A stretch of 64,000 nt of DNA from Bacteroidales bacterium (GCA_017449065.1 JAFSKF010000041.1:18733-82732); one strand, 5' to 3'; positions 1 to 8,079 are shown, numbered from the stretch's first letter. Notes: generated by a model from the letters alone, not told the origin. Made by a program: numbers and translations.

Positions 1-186
1 GAATAGCTGTTCGCCCTCGTCATCTTCCACGAAGTTAATCTCCACAAAATTCGGGTACATCCGTTTTCCTGTTTCCCGAATGCTAAACGATTTCCCGATC
101 TGGCGTGCTCCTTCCAGTATCAGAATCTTGTCAGTATCAGACTTCAGATAGTCTTCCAAATAAGATGAAATCTTCCGGTATAGCAT
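1..186 (-). CDS. AAA ATPase, DUF4143-type (N-terminal fragment)
   Basis: Only the first 62 codons are inside the window; the rest lies before base 1. The ATG at 186-184 opens MLYRKISSYLEDYL, followed by a P-loop (EGARQIGKS, about residues 22-30) and VEINF, the layout of the bacterial AAA_14/DUF4143 ATPases. Known members pair an N-terminal ATPase with a C-terminal PD-(D/E)XK-like region; their cellular role is poorly defined. A second member of the family lies at 8867-10272 in this same window. The start is chosen because the ATG lies about 60 nt downstream of a good TTTG-N20-TAATTTTG promoter and directly after the last copy of a 13-bp iterated motif. Family assignment is confident from the P-loop context; function is not known. 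Confidence 0.85.
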   Translation of the reverse strand, partial: MLYRKISSYLEDYLKSDTDKILILEGARQIGKSFSIRETGKRMYPNFVEINFVEDDEGEQLF

Positions 187-191
187 AGCAT

Positions 192-270
192 TTACACTTT
201 TCAAATAAATATTGGCCCTAAAAATTACACTTTTCAATGAAAAATGACGGTGCAAAATTACACTTTTCAA
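192..270 (-). repeat. three 13-bp iterons at exact 33-bp spacing
   Basis: TTACACTTTTCAA (minus strand TTGAAAAGTGTAA) occurs identically at 192-204, 225-237 and 258-270, starts exactly 33 bp apart. The distal copy overlaps the spacer and -7 box of the ATPase promoter; the other two lie in the 5' UTR, the last ending 5 bp before the start codon. This looks like an operator array, but no binding protein is known. Confidence 0.85.
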
Positions 271-284
271 ATGGAATGACCAAA
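253..284 (-). promoter_or_regulatory. Bacteroidetes promoter for the partial ATPase
   Basis: On the minus strand TTTG (284-281), a 20-bp spacer and TAATTTTG (260-253) match the Bacteroidetes -33/-7 consensus. Predicted transcription start is near 246. A copy of the 13-bp iteron covers the end of the spacer and the start of the -7 box. Confidence 0.7.
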
Positions 285-295
285 TATTTGCACAA

Positions 296-326
296 AAAAG
301 ATAGTAAATATTCCAATCTCCACAAA
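296..326 (-). promoter_or_regulatory. second, degenerate upstream promoter
   Basis: On the minus strand TTTG (326-323), 19-bp spacer and TATCTTTT (303-296); only the last base departs from TAnnTTTG. It is the homologue of the promoter in front of the nucleotidyltransferase at 8403-8433, including the repeat that overlaps its -33 box. Confidence 0.5.
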
Positions 327-367
327 TTTTTTTCTTAAAAATATGCCAATCCCCCACAAAAAACAAG
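313..367. repeat. degenerate two-copy 33-bp repeat (CCAATC type)
   Basis: CCAATCTCCACAAA at 313 and CCAATCCCCCACAAA at 346 start 33 bp apart. They are diverged copies of the four-copy array at 8420-8535. The following stretch (AGCAGAACTTCAAAA ... GTTCGTTAAAC, to about 405) is also shared with 8536-8578. Confidence 0.75.
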
Positions 368-499
368 CAGAACTTCAAAATCCGTATTATCTGTGTTCGT
401 TAAACATCATGATACGGAGTTTTTGAGTCATTTCTTTAGGTTCTTTTGGGAACAAAATGGTAAAAATGGAGGCAAAATGTCATTTTTTTGGCACAAAAT

Positions 500-530
500 G
501 TTGGAGGTATTGAAAAAATCCATATATTTG
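500..530 (+). promoter_or_regulatory. promoter of the BspA-like surface-protein operon
   Basis: TATATTTG at 523-530 fits the TAnnTTTG -7 box; GTTG at 500-503 is a weak -33 match at 19-bp spacing. Predicted start of transcription near 537, about 430 nt before the first start codon. Confidence 0.55.
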
Positions 531-536
531 CAGCGA

Positions 537-964
537 TTTTCAAGGTCTCAATGCCTGATGAAATGGCAGGTTATTCCGCCTTTTGCAGGCAGGACTTAGA
601 AAATCAGACATAAAAGGCGTTTACTTAACGCTTCATCGCTACTCTCCAAACTTCGAACACTTGGAAACCATAGTAGCAGATGTAGCAACGGTAGATGACC
701 CGAGGATGTGTTTATACGCATCCCCTTTGGCGTTTGTGGATACTTGCAGGTATTTACGACGGGTTTGGGGAGATTGTAGAACATACCAGCGTGGGCTTCG
801 AAGTTGCTTATCTTTACTATGGGGGCAAGTTCGAAGGCCAGGAGAGTGAGATAAGTAGCAAAGTACGGATCTCACGCTTTTTGTTTTTAAACCCAAACCG
901 AAAGACATAATTCTTGCAGGAGGTCGCAGGAAAGAGCATTTATTACATCTTAAACGAACCTATT
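537..964 (+). promoter_or_regulatory. long structured 5' leader, candidate cis-RNA
   Basis: About 430 nt separate the promoter from the first ATG and hold no convincing gene. Hairpins visible in the RNA sense: GCGTT/AACGC with a five-base loop (617-631), GGATGTG/CGCATCC (704-723) and CCAA/TTGG (646-664); CTTCGAAG-like words recur near 800 and 830. Small open frames here overlap on both strands, lack domain features, and are read as incidental. I recall similar leaders in front of secreted-protein genes in Bacteroidales and suspect a conserved RNA family, but cannot name it from the sequence. Its position suggests a role in transcription or translation control of the downstream operon. Confidence 0.5.
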
Positions 965-3900
965 ATGAAAAAGCTCAACCTTCTGCTTGCGATCTTCGCA
1001 GTAAGCATCGGTGCCGTTCAAGACCTCACGGCACGCACAGCGCCCACTTTACCGGAAGCTCAGACCTTGGAAAGCGGACAGACCTATTACCTTTATAATG
1101 TAGGCAGTAAGAAATTTGTTTACCATTATTCGTCTTATGCACGCACTTCTGAAACAGCCAGAACAGGAGTTATTATTACTGCTTTAGACGGCAACTACAC
1201 ACTGCAATTTAGCGATAATAATTATTATTTGTATGAGAGTAGCACAGGCTCATCAGAAATGAGTTGCAGTAGCAACCCCTCAGCATCTTATCGATATTTC
1301 CGCATCGCAGAGACAGAAGGCGGTTATACCATTCAGCGCAACTACAGTTACAATGAAACGCATTTTGTGGGCAATAACAGTAGTTACTATGTCTATGCTA
1401 ACCAGACCAGCGGTAACATTGTTTGGCAATTGTTTGATGAGGAGGGAGCTCAAGCCATGATTCATTACAATGCCAAGAAAGCCCTTTACGATGCTCTTGA
1501 AGATGCGGTGGGTTATGGCTATGAGTTTGCCATTGCAGACTATGATGCCATCTATGTCAACGAGGCCAGCACCACAGATGAACTCAATGCTGCTGCAACA
1601 GCATTGAACAAGGCCTTAAATATGTCTCAAGGTTATAAGGCTCCCTGGTGGAACGAACGGCCTATCCAGTTCTACACCGCAGACGGTAGCTTTGGTCAAA
1701 ACTATTCTTATACTTGGGCCTTACCGGACAATAGTTACACAAGTGGAAGATATTTCCATAGATATCTATATGATGGAGAAAGCAGTTCTATCAGTGCTAA
1801 AGTTTTAGTGAAAGAGCCTTCTACGTTGGTATATGCAACGGATGGATATTCAGGGGGTAATGTAAAAGTTGAAGTGGATGGGGTTCAGGTTAGGTCTTTA
1901 TCTGGCTCGCAGTATTATCAGTCTCCATCAACCAAAACTTATACACGGCACTTTGAGGAATTAGAACCGGGACTACACACGATAACTTGGACTTTTTCGG
2001 GTACAGGATCCTTTGTTTTATACAAAGTGGGCGTACTATCCAAGCCACAGATTACGGTGAACCTATTAGAGCCGGGAAGTTTGGGCACAGAGGTGTTGTA
2101 TAATACCGACCATATCAAGAATGTGCGACGACTGAAAGTAAAGGGCGCCATGAACAGCGATGACTGGGCAAGAATCAAGATGATGTCCACTCTGTTGGAA
2201 CTGGATCTCAGCGAAGCCCAGTTCACGAAAATTCCAAACAACCAGTTCAAGGTAAGCGACAGCGACACCACAATGAACTTCCTGCACAAGGTTATTCTGC
2301 CTGAAGGACTGACCACCATCGGTGACTATGCATTTTACAACTCTTTTGTAGAGGACATCAATCTGCCTTCCACCATGCAAAGTGTAGGTCAATATGCTTT
2401 TAATAAGAGCCACGTCAAAGAACTCATCATGCCTGACGATATGACCGACTTCTATGGAGGTGATAATTATGGCTACTGCTTTGAATCTATGTATTGGCTC
2501 CAGAAACTGGTGTTGCCTAAGAATCTGACAAGAATACCTAATAGCACATTCCATTATTGCTATTATGTCACCGAAGTCGTGATGCCAGAGAAGCTGCAGA
2601 CAGTAGGAGCGTATGCCTTTGCCTCATGTAATAGGATGCAAACCACTCTGCCTGAAGGCTTGGAAACCATAGAAGGGTATGCGTTCTCATACTGCTCTGC
2701 TTTCAATTCTCCGCTGCCATCTACATTGACTTCAATCGGTAATTACGCTTTCTATAACTGCACGAGCCTGACTAAGGTTGAACTGAATGTGAACCTATAT
2801 TCTTTGGCAAACGGTGTATTCAAAGAATGCAGCAAACTGGATACGTTGAAGCTGATGTCACCGACTGTGACAACTATCCAAAGTGCAAATAATTATCCAC
2901 TTTCTGACATCACGAAGATGGTAATACAAGTGCCTCATTACCTTGTGAATAGCTACAAACTGCACAGTTACTGGTACAATGCCAAGGCTATCGATCCGTT
3001 TGATTACAGCACGGTGGAATATATTCCTCTTCATGGAAACCTAACGCTGAATCATGAGCGGTTTGGAGGACAGCCAAGCTTAGAAATCGCCGGAGGTTGT
3101 TATTTAAAGATAAACGGTGATGCAGAACAGCAATTCAATAATATTAAAGTGAATAATAATCCGGATGAGTATTATTATGGTCAGTTCTTGAACAACTGCG
3201 ACAACATTTCTGCTAATGGTGACAACTCATTGACCTATTATACCAAAGCCAAGAAATGGTACTTTATTTCTCTGCCTTTTGATTTGGATGTATCGCGCAT
3301 CGAACCAGGTGAAGGTGTCCAGTATGCCATCCGCACCTATGACGGAGAAGGACGAGCCGCTAATGGTAAATCAGGTAACTGGAAGAATATGGATCGCACA
3401 GGCATTATTCCCGCAGGCACAGGCTTCATTTTCCAGACAAACATTGCCACATGGTCGTATTTCTATGCTGCAGACACAGAGAACAAGTACGGCACTCTGA
3501 GGACGGATGAATTCACCAAGATCCTTGCCGTGAACGCCAGCGAAACTGCCAGCAATAGGGGTTGGAACCTGGTGGGTAACCCCTATCAGTGCTTCTACAA
3601 CAACCATTGTCTGAACTTCACCGCTCCTATCACTATCTGGAATCCGGACAACAAGACCTATACCGCCTACTCGCTGACCGACGATGACTATGCCATCCGT
3701 CCGAATGAGGCATTCTTTGTGCAGTGTCCGAATGAAGAGTATAACACCCTTGGCTTCCCGCTGCAGGGCCGTCAGCTGACCAGCGTCATCGAAAGCCAGA
3801 ATGCTGCCAAGGCAATGCTTCCGGTGGCACGTACCAGATATGTGGTGAACCTCACCATTGGCGATGGCGAGTGGGAGGATCAGACCCGCGTGGTGCTGAA

Positions 3901-4393
3901 CGAGAAGGCAAGTCTGGCCTACGAAACGGCTTGCGACGCCAGCAAGTTCATGAGCATGGACAACAGCGTGCCTCAGATCTACTCGTTGGATGCAGACGGC
4001 ACACAGTATGCCATCAATGAGCGTCCTATAGGCGAAGGAACCGTGAAACTTGGCTTCTATGCCGGTCAGAGCGGAAACCACACCATTACACTGACACGTT
4101 GCGATGCCAAGAACGTGTTCCTCACCGACCATCTCACTGGCATGACGACGGAAATCACCGATGCGCCCTACAGTTTCTATGCTGAGGCCGGAACCGACGA
4201 TAATCGCTTCACGCTGAGCTTTGTGGCAGGTGAGCTTACCGGTATTCAGGAGATGGAGCAGGCAACGGATCTTGACGGCACAGAGGTATTCAGTGCAGAG
4301 GGTAAGTTACTGGGCACAGATGCCAGCCGCCTTGGCACGGGTATCTACATCATCCGTCAGGGTAAAAAGGTCAGCAAGGTTATTGTACGTTAA
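965..4393 (+). CDS. BspA-like LRR surface protein with T9SS sorting domain
   Basis: The 1,142-aa protein starts at ATG 965, giving a clean signal peptide (MKKLNLLLAIFAVSIGAVQDLTA); starting further upstream would bury it. Residues about 40-210 form an unassigned N-terminal region. Roughly residues 380-665 carry LRR_5/BspA-type repeats (LTTIGDYAFYNS, LETIEGYAFSYCS, LTSIGNYAFYNCT). Then comes a module with KKWYFISLPF, shared with two other secreted proteins here, a beta-rich region (about 960-1080), and a C-terminal T9SS type A domain (GTEVFSAEGKLLG...GIYIIRQGKKVSKVIVR). BspA-like proteins of Bacteroidales and Tannerella bind host matrix or other bacteria; that role is inferred. First gene of an operon: the next gene starts 14 bp downstream. 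A long structured leader precedes it. Confidence 0.85.
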   Translation: MKKLNLLLAIFAVSIGAVQDLTARTAPTLPEAQTLESGQTYYLYNVGSKKFVYHYSSYARTSETARTGVIITALDGNYTLQFSDNNYYLYESSTGSSEMSCSSNPSASYRYFRIAETEGGYTIQRNYSYNETHFVGNNSSYYVYANQTSGNIVWQLFDEEGAQAMIHYNAKKALYDALEDAVGYGYEFAIADYDAIYVNEASTTDELNAAATALNKALNMSQGYKAPWWNERPIQFYTADGSFGQNYSYTWALPDNSYTSGRYFHRYLYDGESSSISAKVLVKEPSTLVYATDGYSGGNVKVEVDGVQVRSLSGSQYYQSPSTKTYTRHFEELEPGLHTITWTFSGTGSFVLYKVGVLSKPQITVNLLEPGSLGTEVLYNTDHIKNVRRLKVKGAMNSDDWARIKMMSTLLELDLSEAQFTKIPNNQFKVSDSDTTMNFLHKVILPEGLTTIGDYAFYNSFVEDINLPSTMQSVGQYAFNKSHVKELIMPDDMTDFYGGDNYGYCFESMYWLQKLVLPKNLTRIPNSTFHYCYYVTEVVMPEKLQTVGAYAFASCNRMQTTLPEGLETIEGYAFSYCSAFNSPLPSTLTSIGNYAFYNCTSLTKVELNVNLYSLANGVFKECSKLDTLKLMSPTVTTIQSANNYPLSDITKMVIQVPHYLVNSYKLHSYWYNAKAIDPFDYSTVEYIPLHGNLTLNHERFGGQPSLEIAGGCYLKINGDAEQQFNNIKVNNNPDEYYYGQFLNNCDNISANGDNSLTYYTKAKKWYFISLPFDLDVSRIEPGEGVQYAIRTYDGEGRAANGKSGNWKNMDRTGIIPAGTGFIFQTNIATWSYFYAADTENKYGTLRTDEFTKILAVNASETASNRGWNLVGNPYQCFYNNHCLNFTAPITIWNPDNKTYTAYSLTDDDYAIRPNEAFFVQCPNEEYNTLGFPLQGRQLTSVIESQNAAKAMLPVARTRYVVNLTIGDGEWEDQTRVVLNEKASLAYETACDASKFMSMDNSVPQIYSLDADGTQYAINERPIGEGTVKLGFYAGQSGNHTITLTRCDAKNVFLTDHLTGMTTEITDAPYSFYAEAGTDDNRFTLSFVAGELTGIQEMEQATDLDGTEVFSAEGKLLGTDASRLGTGIYIIRQGKKVSKVIVR

Positions 4394-4407
4394 AATAAAG
4401 TAAGCGT

Positions 4408-5946
4408 ATGAAAAAGATACGTTTAATCATTATCGCTGTGATGTGCCTGATGGGGTGCATCACAGCCCGTGCCCAGGATGACTTCAATCCTGCGTCACCC
4501 TCGGAGCCTGGGCCTCCTACTATCTATTCGCGAATTGTGCTCCTGAGGAATATCAGCGATGCCGGCAGCGTGTCGGGAGAAGGCAGGTATGCCGTGGGCA
4601 ATACTGTGAATGTCTATGCGTATGTCAACGCCGGCTATACTTTTCAGAAATGGACGGACACCCGGGGCAATCTGTTGGGCACATCGACCACACTCAGTTT
4701 TGTAAACACAGAGCAGACCGATACCTTGATTGCCAACTATGCCTTTACTCCGGGCAGCCCCAGCGAACCCAGTGAGCCAAGCACCACACTTTATTACCGG
4801 CTTGGACTCAATGCCACAGCGGGCTGCACAGTGAGCGGTGCCGGCCGTTATCTGGCGGGTACGGGTGTGTCTGTGTATGCATCTATCGAGAGCGGGTACA
4901 GTTTCCTTGGCTGGACAAACCGCAAGGGCGAGACGGTCTCAATGAGCACGTCGTTCAGCTACACGATGCCCGTTGACGGAGATACGCTGACGGCCAACTG
5001 TGTGTTTATTCCCAATTCACCGGCTGAACCGAGCGACCCTGTGCTGAGACACAATGTCACCGTTGCCACTTCCGATGGCGGCTACTATAGCGGAAGCACA
5101 GGTCGTTTCTTGGAAGGCAGCACCTACAGCCTATATGCCTATCCCAACACGGGCTATGACTTCGTGGGGTGGTATCTGAACGGTGAACTGTACACCACTT
5201 TGCGCTCGTTCAGCTACACAGTAGGTAACGAGAATATGAACTTCCTTGCCAAGTTCGTCTTTAACCCCAGTTCCCCGGGAGAGCCCAATATGCCTGCCAT
5301 CTCTGAGTATTCATACTACCTGATGACGGTGAACGGCAGACCGGGAGATACGGTGAAGTATGCCATCAACCTCGTCAACACGCAGGTGGTAAAGGATATG
5401 AACATCCGCATCACCTTCCCTGCGGGCGTGGTGGTCGAACCAGGTGACTATACGCTGAGCGACAAGGCTACAGGCTACGATGTAACCATCTGTGAGGCCG
5501 TTGACACCATTTCCATTATTGAGGAGGGAGCCCAGTTGTGGGATTTCACCATGATAGGTGGCACTACTGAGCCTGCCACGCAGGCACTGCTGACCTTCGA
5601 TATCTTTCTGCCCGATACCATCGATACCGGCCACCGCCATCAGGTGAAGATCAATCAGATTTCCATGACGATGGAAGACGGTACCGCTGTTACGGCAAGA
5701 ACCCGCAACGGTGTGATTGGTGTTTTCAGAAACGGCGATGCCAACGGTGACGATGCGGTGGATGCGCTCGATGCATCGCTCATCTTGCAGTATGTGGCAC
5801 ATAAGTTCGGTGACGACAACAGCGACTTCATCAAGGAGGCTGCAGATACCAACAACGGCAGTGAGGTGGATGCCCTGGACGCTTCGTTGGTGCTGCAGCA
5901 TGCCGCTAAGAAAATTGACTTAAACGAAATAGAAACCCAAGAGTGA
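4408..5946 (+). CDS. secreted protein: 3 InlB B-repeats, cohesin-like and dockerin-like
   Basis: 512 aa with signal peptide MKKIRLIIIAVMCLMGCITARAQ; a Cys at 16 precedes an Ala-rich cleavage site, so SPI rather than lipoprotein processing seems more likely. Three Listeria/Bacteroides-type repeats (about 40-115, 128-200, 210-280) each contain GY-F--W (AGYTFQKWTD, SGYSFLGWTN, TGYDFVGWYL), separated by PSEP-rich linkers. Residues about 300-435 (VNGRPGDTVKYAINL) resemble a cohesin/CBM-like beta-sandwich. The C-terminus (about 443-505) has two Ca2+-loop/helix segments, DANGDDAVDALDASLILQ and DTNNGSEVDALDASLVLQ, as in type I dockerins. Its cohesin-like region resembles that of the next gene. It may be an extracellular assembly component; a cohesin-dockerin partnership is inference. 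There is no T9SS tail, so surface retention may depend on that interaction. Confidence 0.75.
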   Translation: MKKIRLIIIAVMCLMGCITARAQDDFNPASPSEPGPPTIYSRIVLLRNISDAGSVSGEGRYAVGNTVNVYAYVNAGYTFQKWTDTRGNLLGTSTTLSFVNTEQTDTLIANYAFTPGSPSEPSEPSTTLYYRLGLNATAGCTVSGAGRYLAGTGVSVYASIESGYSFLGWTNRKGETVSMSTSFSYTMPVDGDTLTANCVFIPNSPAEPSDPVLRHNVTVATSDGGYYSGSTGRFLEGSTYSLYAYPNTGYDFVGWYLNGELYTTLRSFSYTVGNENMNFLAKFVFNPSSPGEPNMPAISEYSYYLMTVNGRPGDTVKYAINLVNTQVVKDMNIRITFPAGVVVEPGDYTLSDKATGYDVTICEAVDTISIIEEGAQLWDFTMIGGTTEPATQALLTFDIFLPDTIDTGHRHQVKINQISMTMEDGTAVTARTRNGVIGVFRNGDANGDDAVDALDASLILQYVAHKFGDDNSDFIKEAADTNNGSEVDALDASLVLQHAAKKIDLNEIETQE

Positions 5947-5951
5947 AAAAA

Positions 5952-7154
5952 ATGAAACCAATGAAATCATTATTTCTGTCTCTTGCCTGCTGCATGATGG
6001 GTGCAGGGGCAGGAGCGCAAACGGTCACCGTTGCTGACGTGGAGGCTCTGCCCGGCGAGACGGTTACCTTTGCCGTGAATCTTTCAGGCGGGAAAGCTGA
6101 CACTTACACCGCCATGCAGTTCGATGTGCAGTTCCCTGCCACAGGCTTCTCCACAACGGGCGACTACAGTGTGTCGTCGCTTTGGAAGAATGCCACATCC
6201 ACCGTCGGTTCCGTGGATGCCGCTGGAGTCGCAACCATTCCGGTCGCTTCGTCGGAAGCCATCAGTGCCGCTGACGTGGAAGGCCTGCTCACGGTGTCTT
6301 TTACGGTCGGTAGCGACGTTGCCTTAGGCGACTACGATGTGACGCTGAAGAACCTCTGGTTCGGTTACGGCACGAGCAGCAAGGACTATGCAGACGATGT
6401 GACCTTCCAGGTGAAGGTGGTGGAGCATCACACCATTGTTTTGGACGAAAACTCGACAACTGTGCCTGAGGCTGCTTCGGATGTGAACGTGCGTGTGCTC
6501 CGCACCATCGCCGCAGGAAACTGGAGCACCATCTGCCTGCCCTTCGCCATGTCGGAAGCCCAAGTGAAAAGCGCTTTCGGTGAGGATGTGCAATTGGGCG
6601 ACTTTGTGGGCTGTGACGTTGATGACGAAACGGGCGACATCAGTGTGAATTTCAGCAAGGTGACCGCCCTTGAGGCTAATTATCCTTACATCATCAAAGT
6701 ATCGGAAGCCATTACGGAAATCTCTGTCGAAGGGGTGGATATCGCCCCGGAAGAGGAACCTGTCGTTGACAGAGATGAGGTGACAACCGGTTCGGGTCGC
6801 AATAAGGTAACCACCTACAACAGTTTCTTCGGAACTTATGTGGCAGAGACCGTGATCCCCGACTATGCTCTTTTCATCAGCGGAAACAAGTTCTGGTTCT
6901 CGACGGGAAATACCCGGATCAAGGCTTTCCGGGCTTACTTCGACCTTGCCACTGCCGGTGCAGAGTATGATGAAGGAGCAGAGGCTCCCCGTCTGAATCT
7001 CAATTTCGTGGACGAGGTAACCGGCATCGGTGAAGTTCGGAGCGGCAGTAGCGGAAAAGATGAATCCTGCTATGATCTTCTCGGACGCAAGCGGCAGGGA
7101 ACATCTGAGAAAGGATTGTTCATCATGAAAGGAAAAAAGGTAATCGTCAAATAA
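5952..7154 (+). CDS. cohesin-like secreted protein with T9SS sorting domain
   Basis: 400 aa from ATG 5952 (GTG 5943, overlapping the previous stop, or ATG 5961 are alternatives). The signal peptide ends near GAGAGAQ. Residues about 20-160 (VTVADVEALPGETVTFAVNL...MQFDVQFPATGF) resemble the cohesin-like sandwich of the preceding protein. The middle has NWSTICLPFAMSE, the W-x-x-[IV]-x-LPF module seen in other T9SS substrates of this window. The end (CYDLLGRK...GLFIMKGKKVIVK) is a T9SS type A sorting signal, so it should be exported and anchored at the cell surface. Since the upstream gene encodes a dockerin-like tail, this protein may dock that partner. This is based on domain resemblance only. 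Confidence 0.75.
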   Translation: MKPMKSLFLSLACCMMGAGAGAQTVTVADVEALPGETVTFAVNLSGGKADTYTAMQFDVQFPATGFSTTGDYSVSSLWKNATSTVGSVDAAGVATIPVASSEAISAADVEGLLTVSFTVGSDVALGDYDVTLKNLWFGYGTSSKDYADDVTFQVKVVEHHTIVLDENSTTVPEAASDVNVRVLRTIAAGNWSTICLPFAMSEAQVKSAFGEDVQLGDFVGCDVDDETGDISVNFSKVTALEANYPYIIKVSEAITEISVEGVDIAPEEEPVVDRDEVTTGSGRNKVTTYNSFFGTYVAETVIPDYALFISGNKFWFSTGNTRIKAFRAYFDLATAGAEYDEGAEAPRLNLNFVDEVTGIGEVRSGSSGKDESCYDLLGRKRQGTSEKGLFIMKGKKVIVK

Positions 7155-7169
7155 CAAAAACAAGATAAT

Positions 7170-7349
7170 ATGAAGAACAAGTATGAAACGCCATCCATCC
7201 GCATGGTGATTGTCAATACGTCAAACGTGTTCTGCGGCTCCCCGATCAGTTCTCCCAACGGAATCGGTTATGGCGGTGTGGATCGTGAAGGAACCGTCAC
7301 CCCCGAAAGCTGTCGCAGCACCGAATGGAGCGACTTCGAAGGGAATTAA
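7170..7349 (+). CDS. small 59-aa conserved-type peptide
   Basis: ATG 7170 to TAA 7347-7349 encodes MKNKYETPSIRMVIVNTSNV...FCGSPISSPNGIGYGG...WSDFEGN. It begins 15 bp after the T9SS protein and ends 22 bp before a strong terminator, so it is the last gene of the operon. It has no signal peptide and no membrane segment. Short proteins of this pattern (a basic start, a P-[ST]-[IM]-x-V-V-like stretch and then a Gly/Ser/Pro-rich end) are, as I remember them, frequent at the ends of Bacteroidales surface-protein operons; no function is known to me. A single Cys sits at residue 22. Precursor-peptide or regulatory roles are possible but unsupported. Confidence 0.65.
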   Translation: MKNKYETPSIRMVIVNTSNVFCGSPISSPNGIGYGGVDREGTVTPESCRSTEWSDFEGN

Positions 7350-7371
7350 CTCCACTCTTCCTTTTCTCTCA

Positions 7372-7410
7372 GGCATCTTGCAGAGCCCCATCCCTGCAAG
7401 ATGCCTTTTT
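7372..7410 (+). terminator. Rho-independent terminator of the surface-protein operon
   Basis: Perfect 12-bp stem (GGCATCTTGCAG at 7372-7383 with CTGCAAGATGCC at 7394-7405), ten-base loop and T5 run. Confidence 0.9.
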
Positions 7411-7677
7411 CATGCTTGCTTTCAAGCATTCAATAAGCGAGCAAACAGTCTTTAGCCAGCTTTTAGCCTGCTTGCTGCCTTACTCATGGGTATGCTTAGG
7501 AGCAGCCTGAAAGGAGCCTAAGAGCAGGCTACAGCGTCTGACAAACGAATCAGATAGGACAATAACAGCAGGCATAGACTTAAAAGGCACTTATAAGCGC
7601 TTTCGCAAGTCATAAGCAAGCCTATAGCAAGCTCAAAGTGCTTGTTTGGCCTTGCTTACCCCTTGCGAAGTCCTTGC
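7411..7677. other. non-coding spacer dense in GCTTG/CAAGC words
   Basis: No gene is apparent. The stretch is unusually rich in GCTT/AAGC and GCTTGC/GCAAGC words on both strands, including a hairpin ATGCTTG/CAAGCAT near 7412-7430 and TAAGCGCTTTCGCAAG near 7593. Purpose unknown; it separates the surface-protein operon from the accessory island. Confidence 0.4.
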
Positions 7678-8079
7678 CTAAGGTAGTTCAGTGAGATTCT
7701 TAATTTTTTGTATTAGGATTGTAGTTGGTTCTAATAATGGAATAATGTCGTTTGCATCAACATCAAAGAAGTCATCGTAGTCGCTTTCTTGTCGCAGAGT
7801 GAAAAGACGACGCATAAGCGCCCCGTCTTCAGTAGTAAGACTTCCGTTTTTTACAAATTGAAAATGAATCATTGTTTGTAATCCGGAATGCGTATGTGCA
7901 GATAACCCCTTACTGATAAGTAATGAACTAGCTGCATAATAAAAGGCATAATATAATCGATTAGCAGCTGTGCTATACATTTCTAACTCTATGAGTTTCT
8001 TCGCATCGCTTAATGTAGTTTGGGCTCTTTCTAATCGATATGCAACGATTGCGGTCCGTTCTTCATCAGTCATGCTCAT
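7678..8079 (-). CDS. HEPN domain protein (partner of MNT)
   Basis: 133 aa. The helical HEPN fold is recognisable from ERAQTTLSDAKKLIELEMYSTAANRLYYAFYYAAS followed by the charged LRQESDYDDFF segment; the RxxxDY arrangement is the minimal HEPN-type motif. HEPN proteins paired with minimal nucleotidyltransferases form MNT-HEPN toxin-antitoxin modules in which HEPN is the RNase-like toxin and MNT modifies it. The start ATG (8079) overlaps the stop of the nucleotidyltransferase by four bases (ATGA), showing translational coupling; a second ATG lies two codons in. The canonical RX4-6H RNase motif is replaced by R...DY, so nuclease activity is uncertain. Confidence 0.85.
   Translation of the reverse strand: MSMTDEERTAIVAYRLERAQTTLSDAKKLIELEMYSTAANRLYYAFYYAASSLLISKGLSAHTHSGLQTMIHFQFVKNGSLTTEDGALMRRLFTLRQESDYDDFFDVDANDIIPLLEPTTILIQKIKNLTELP

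Noticed and set aside
393..910. Several 60-90-aa open frames on both strands
   Set aside because: They overlap one another, show no domain or signal, and fall within the leader RNA with its hairpins.
4408..4476. Treating the 512-aa InlB-repeat protein as a lipoprotein because of the Cys at residue 16
   Set aside because: The Cys is followed by ITARAQ, a better type I cleavage context, so lipidation is not assumed.
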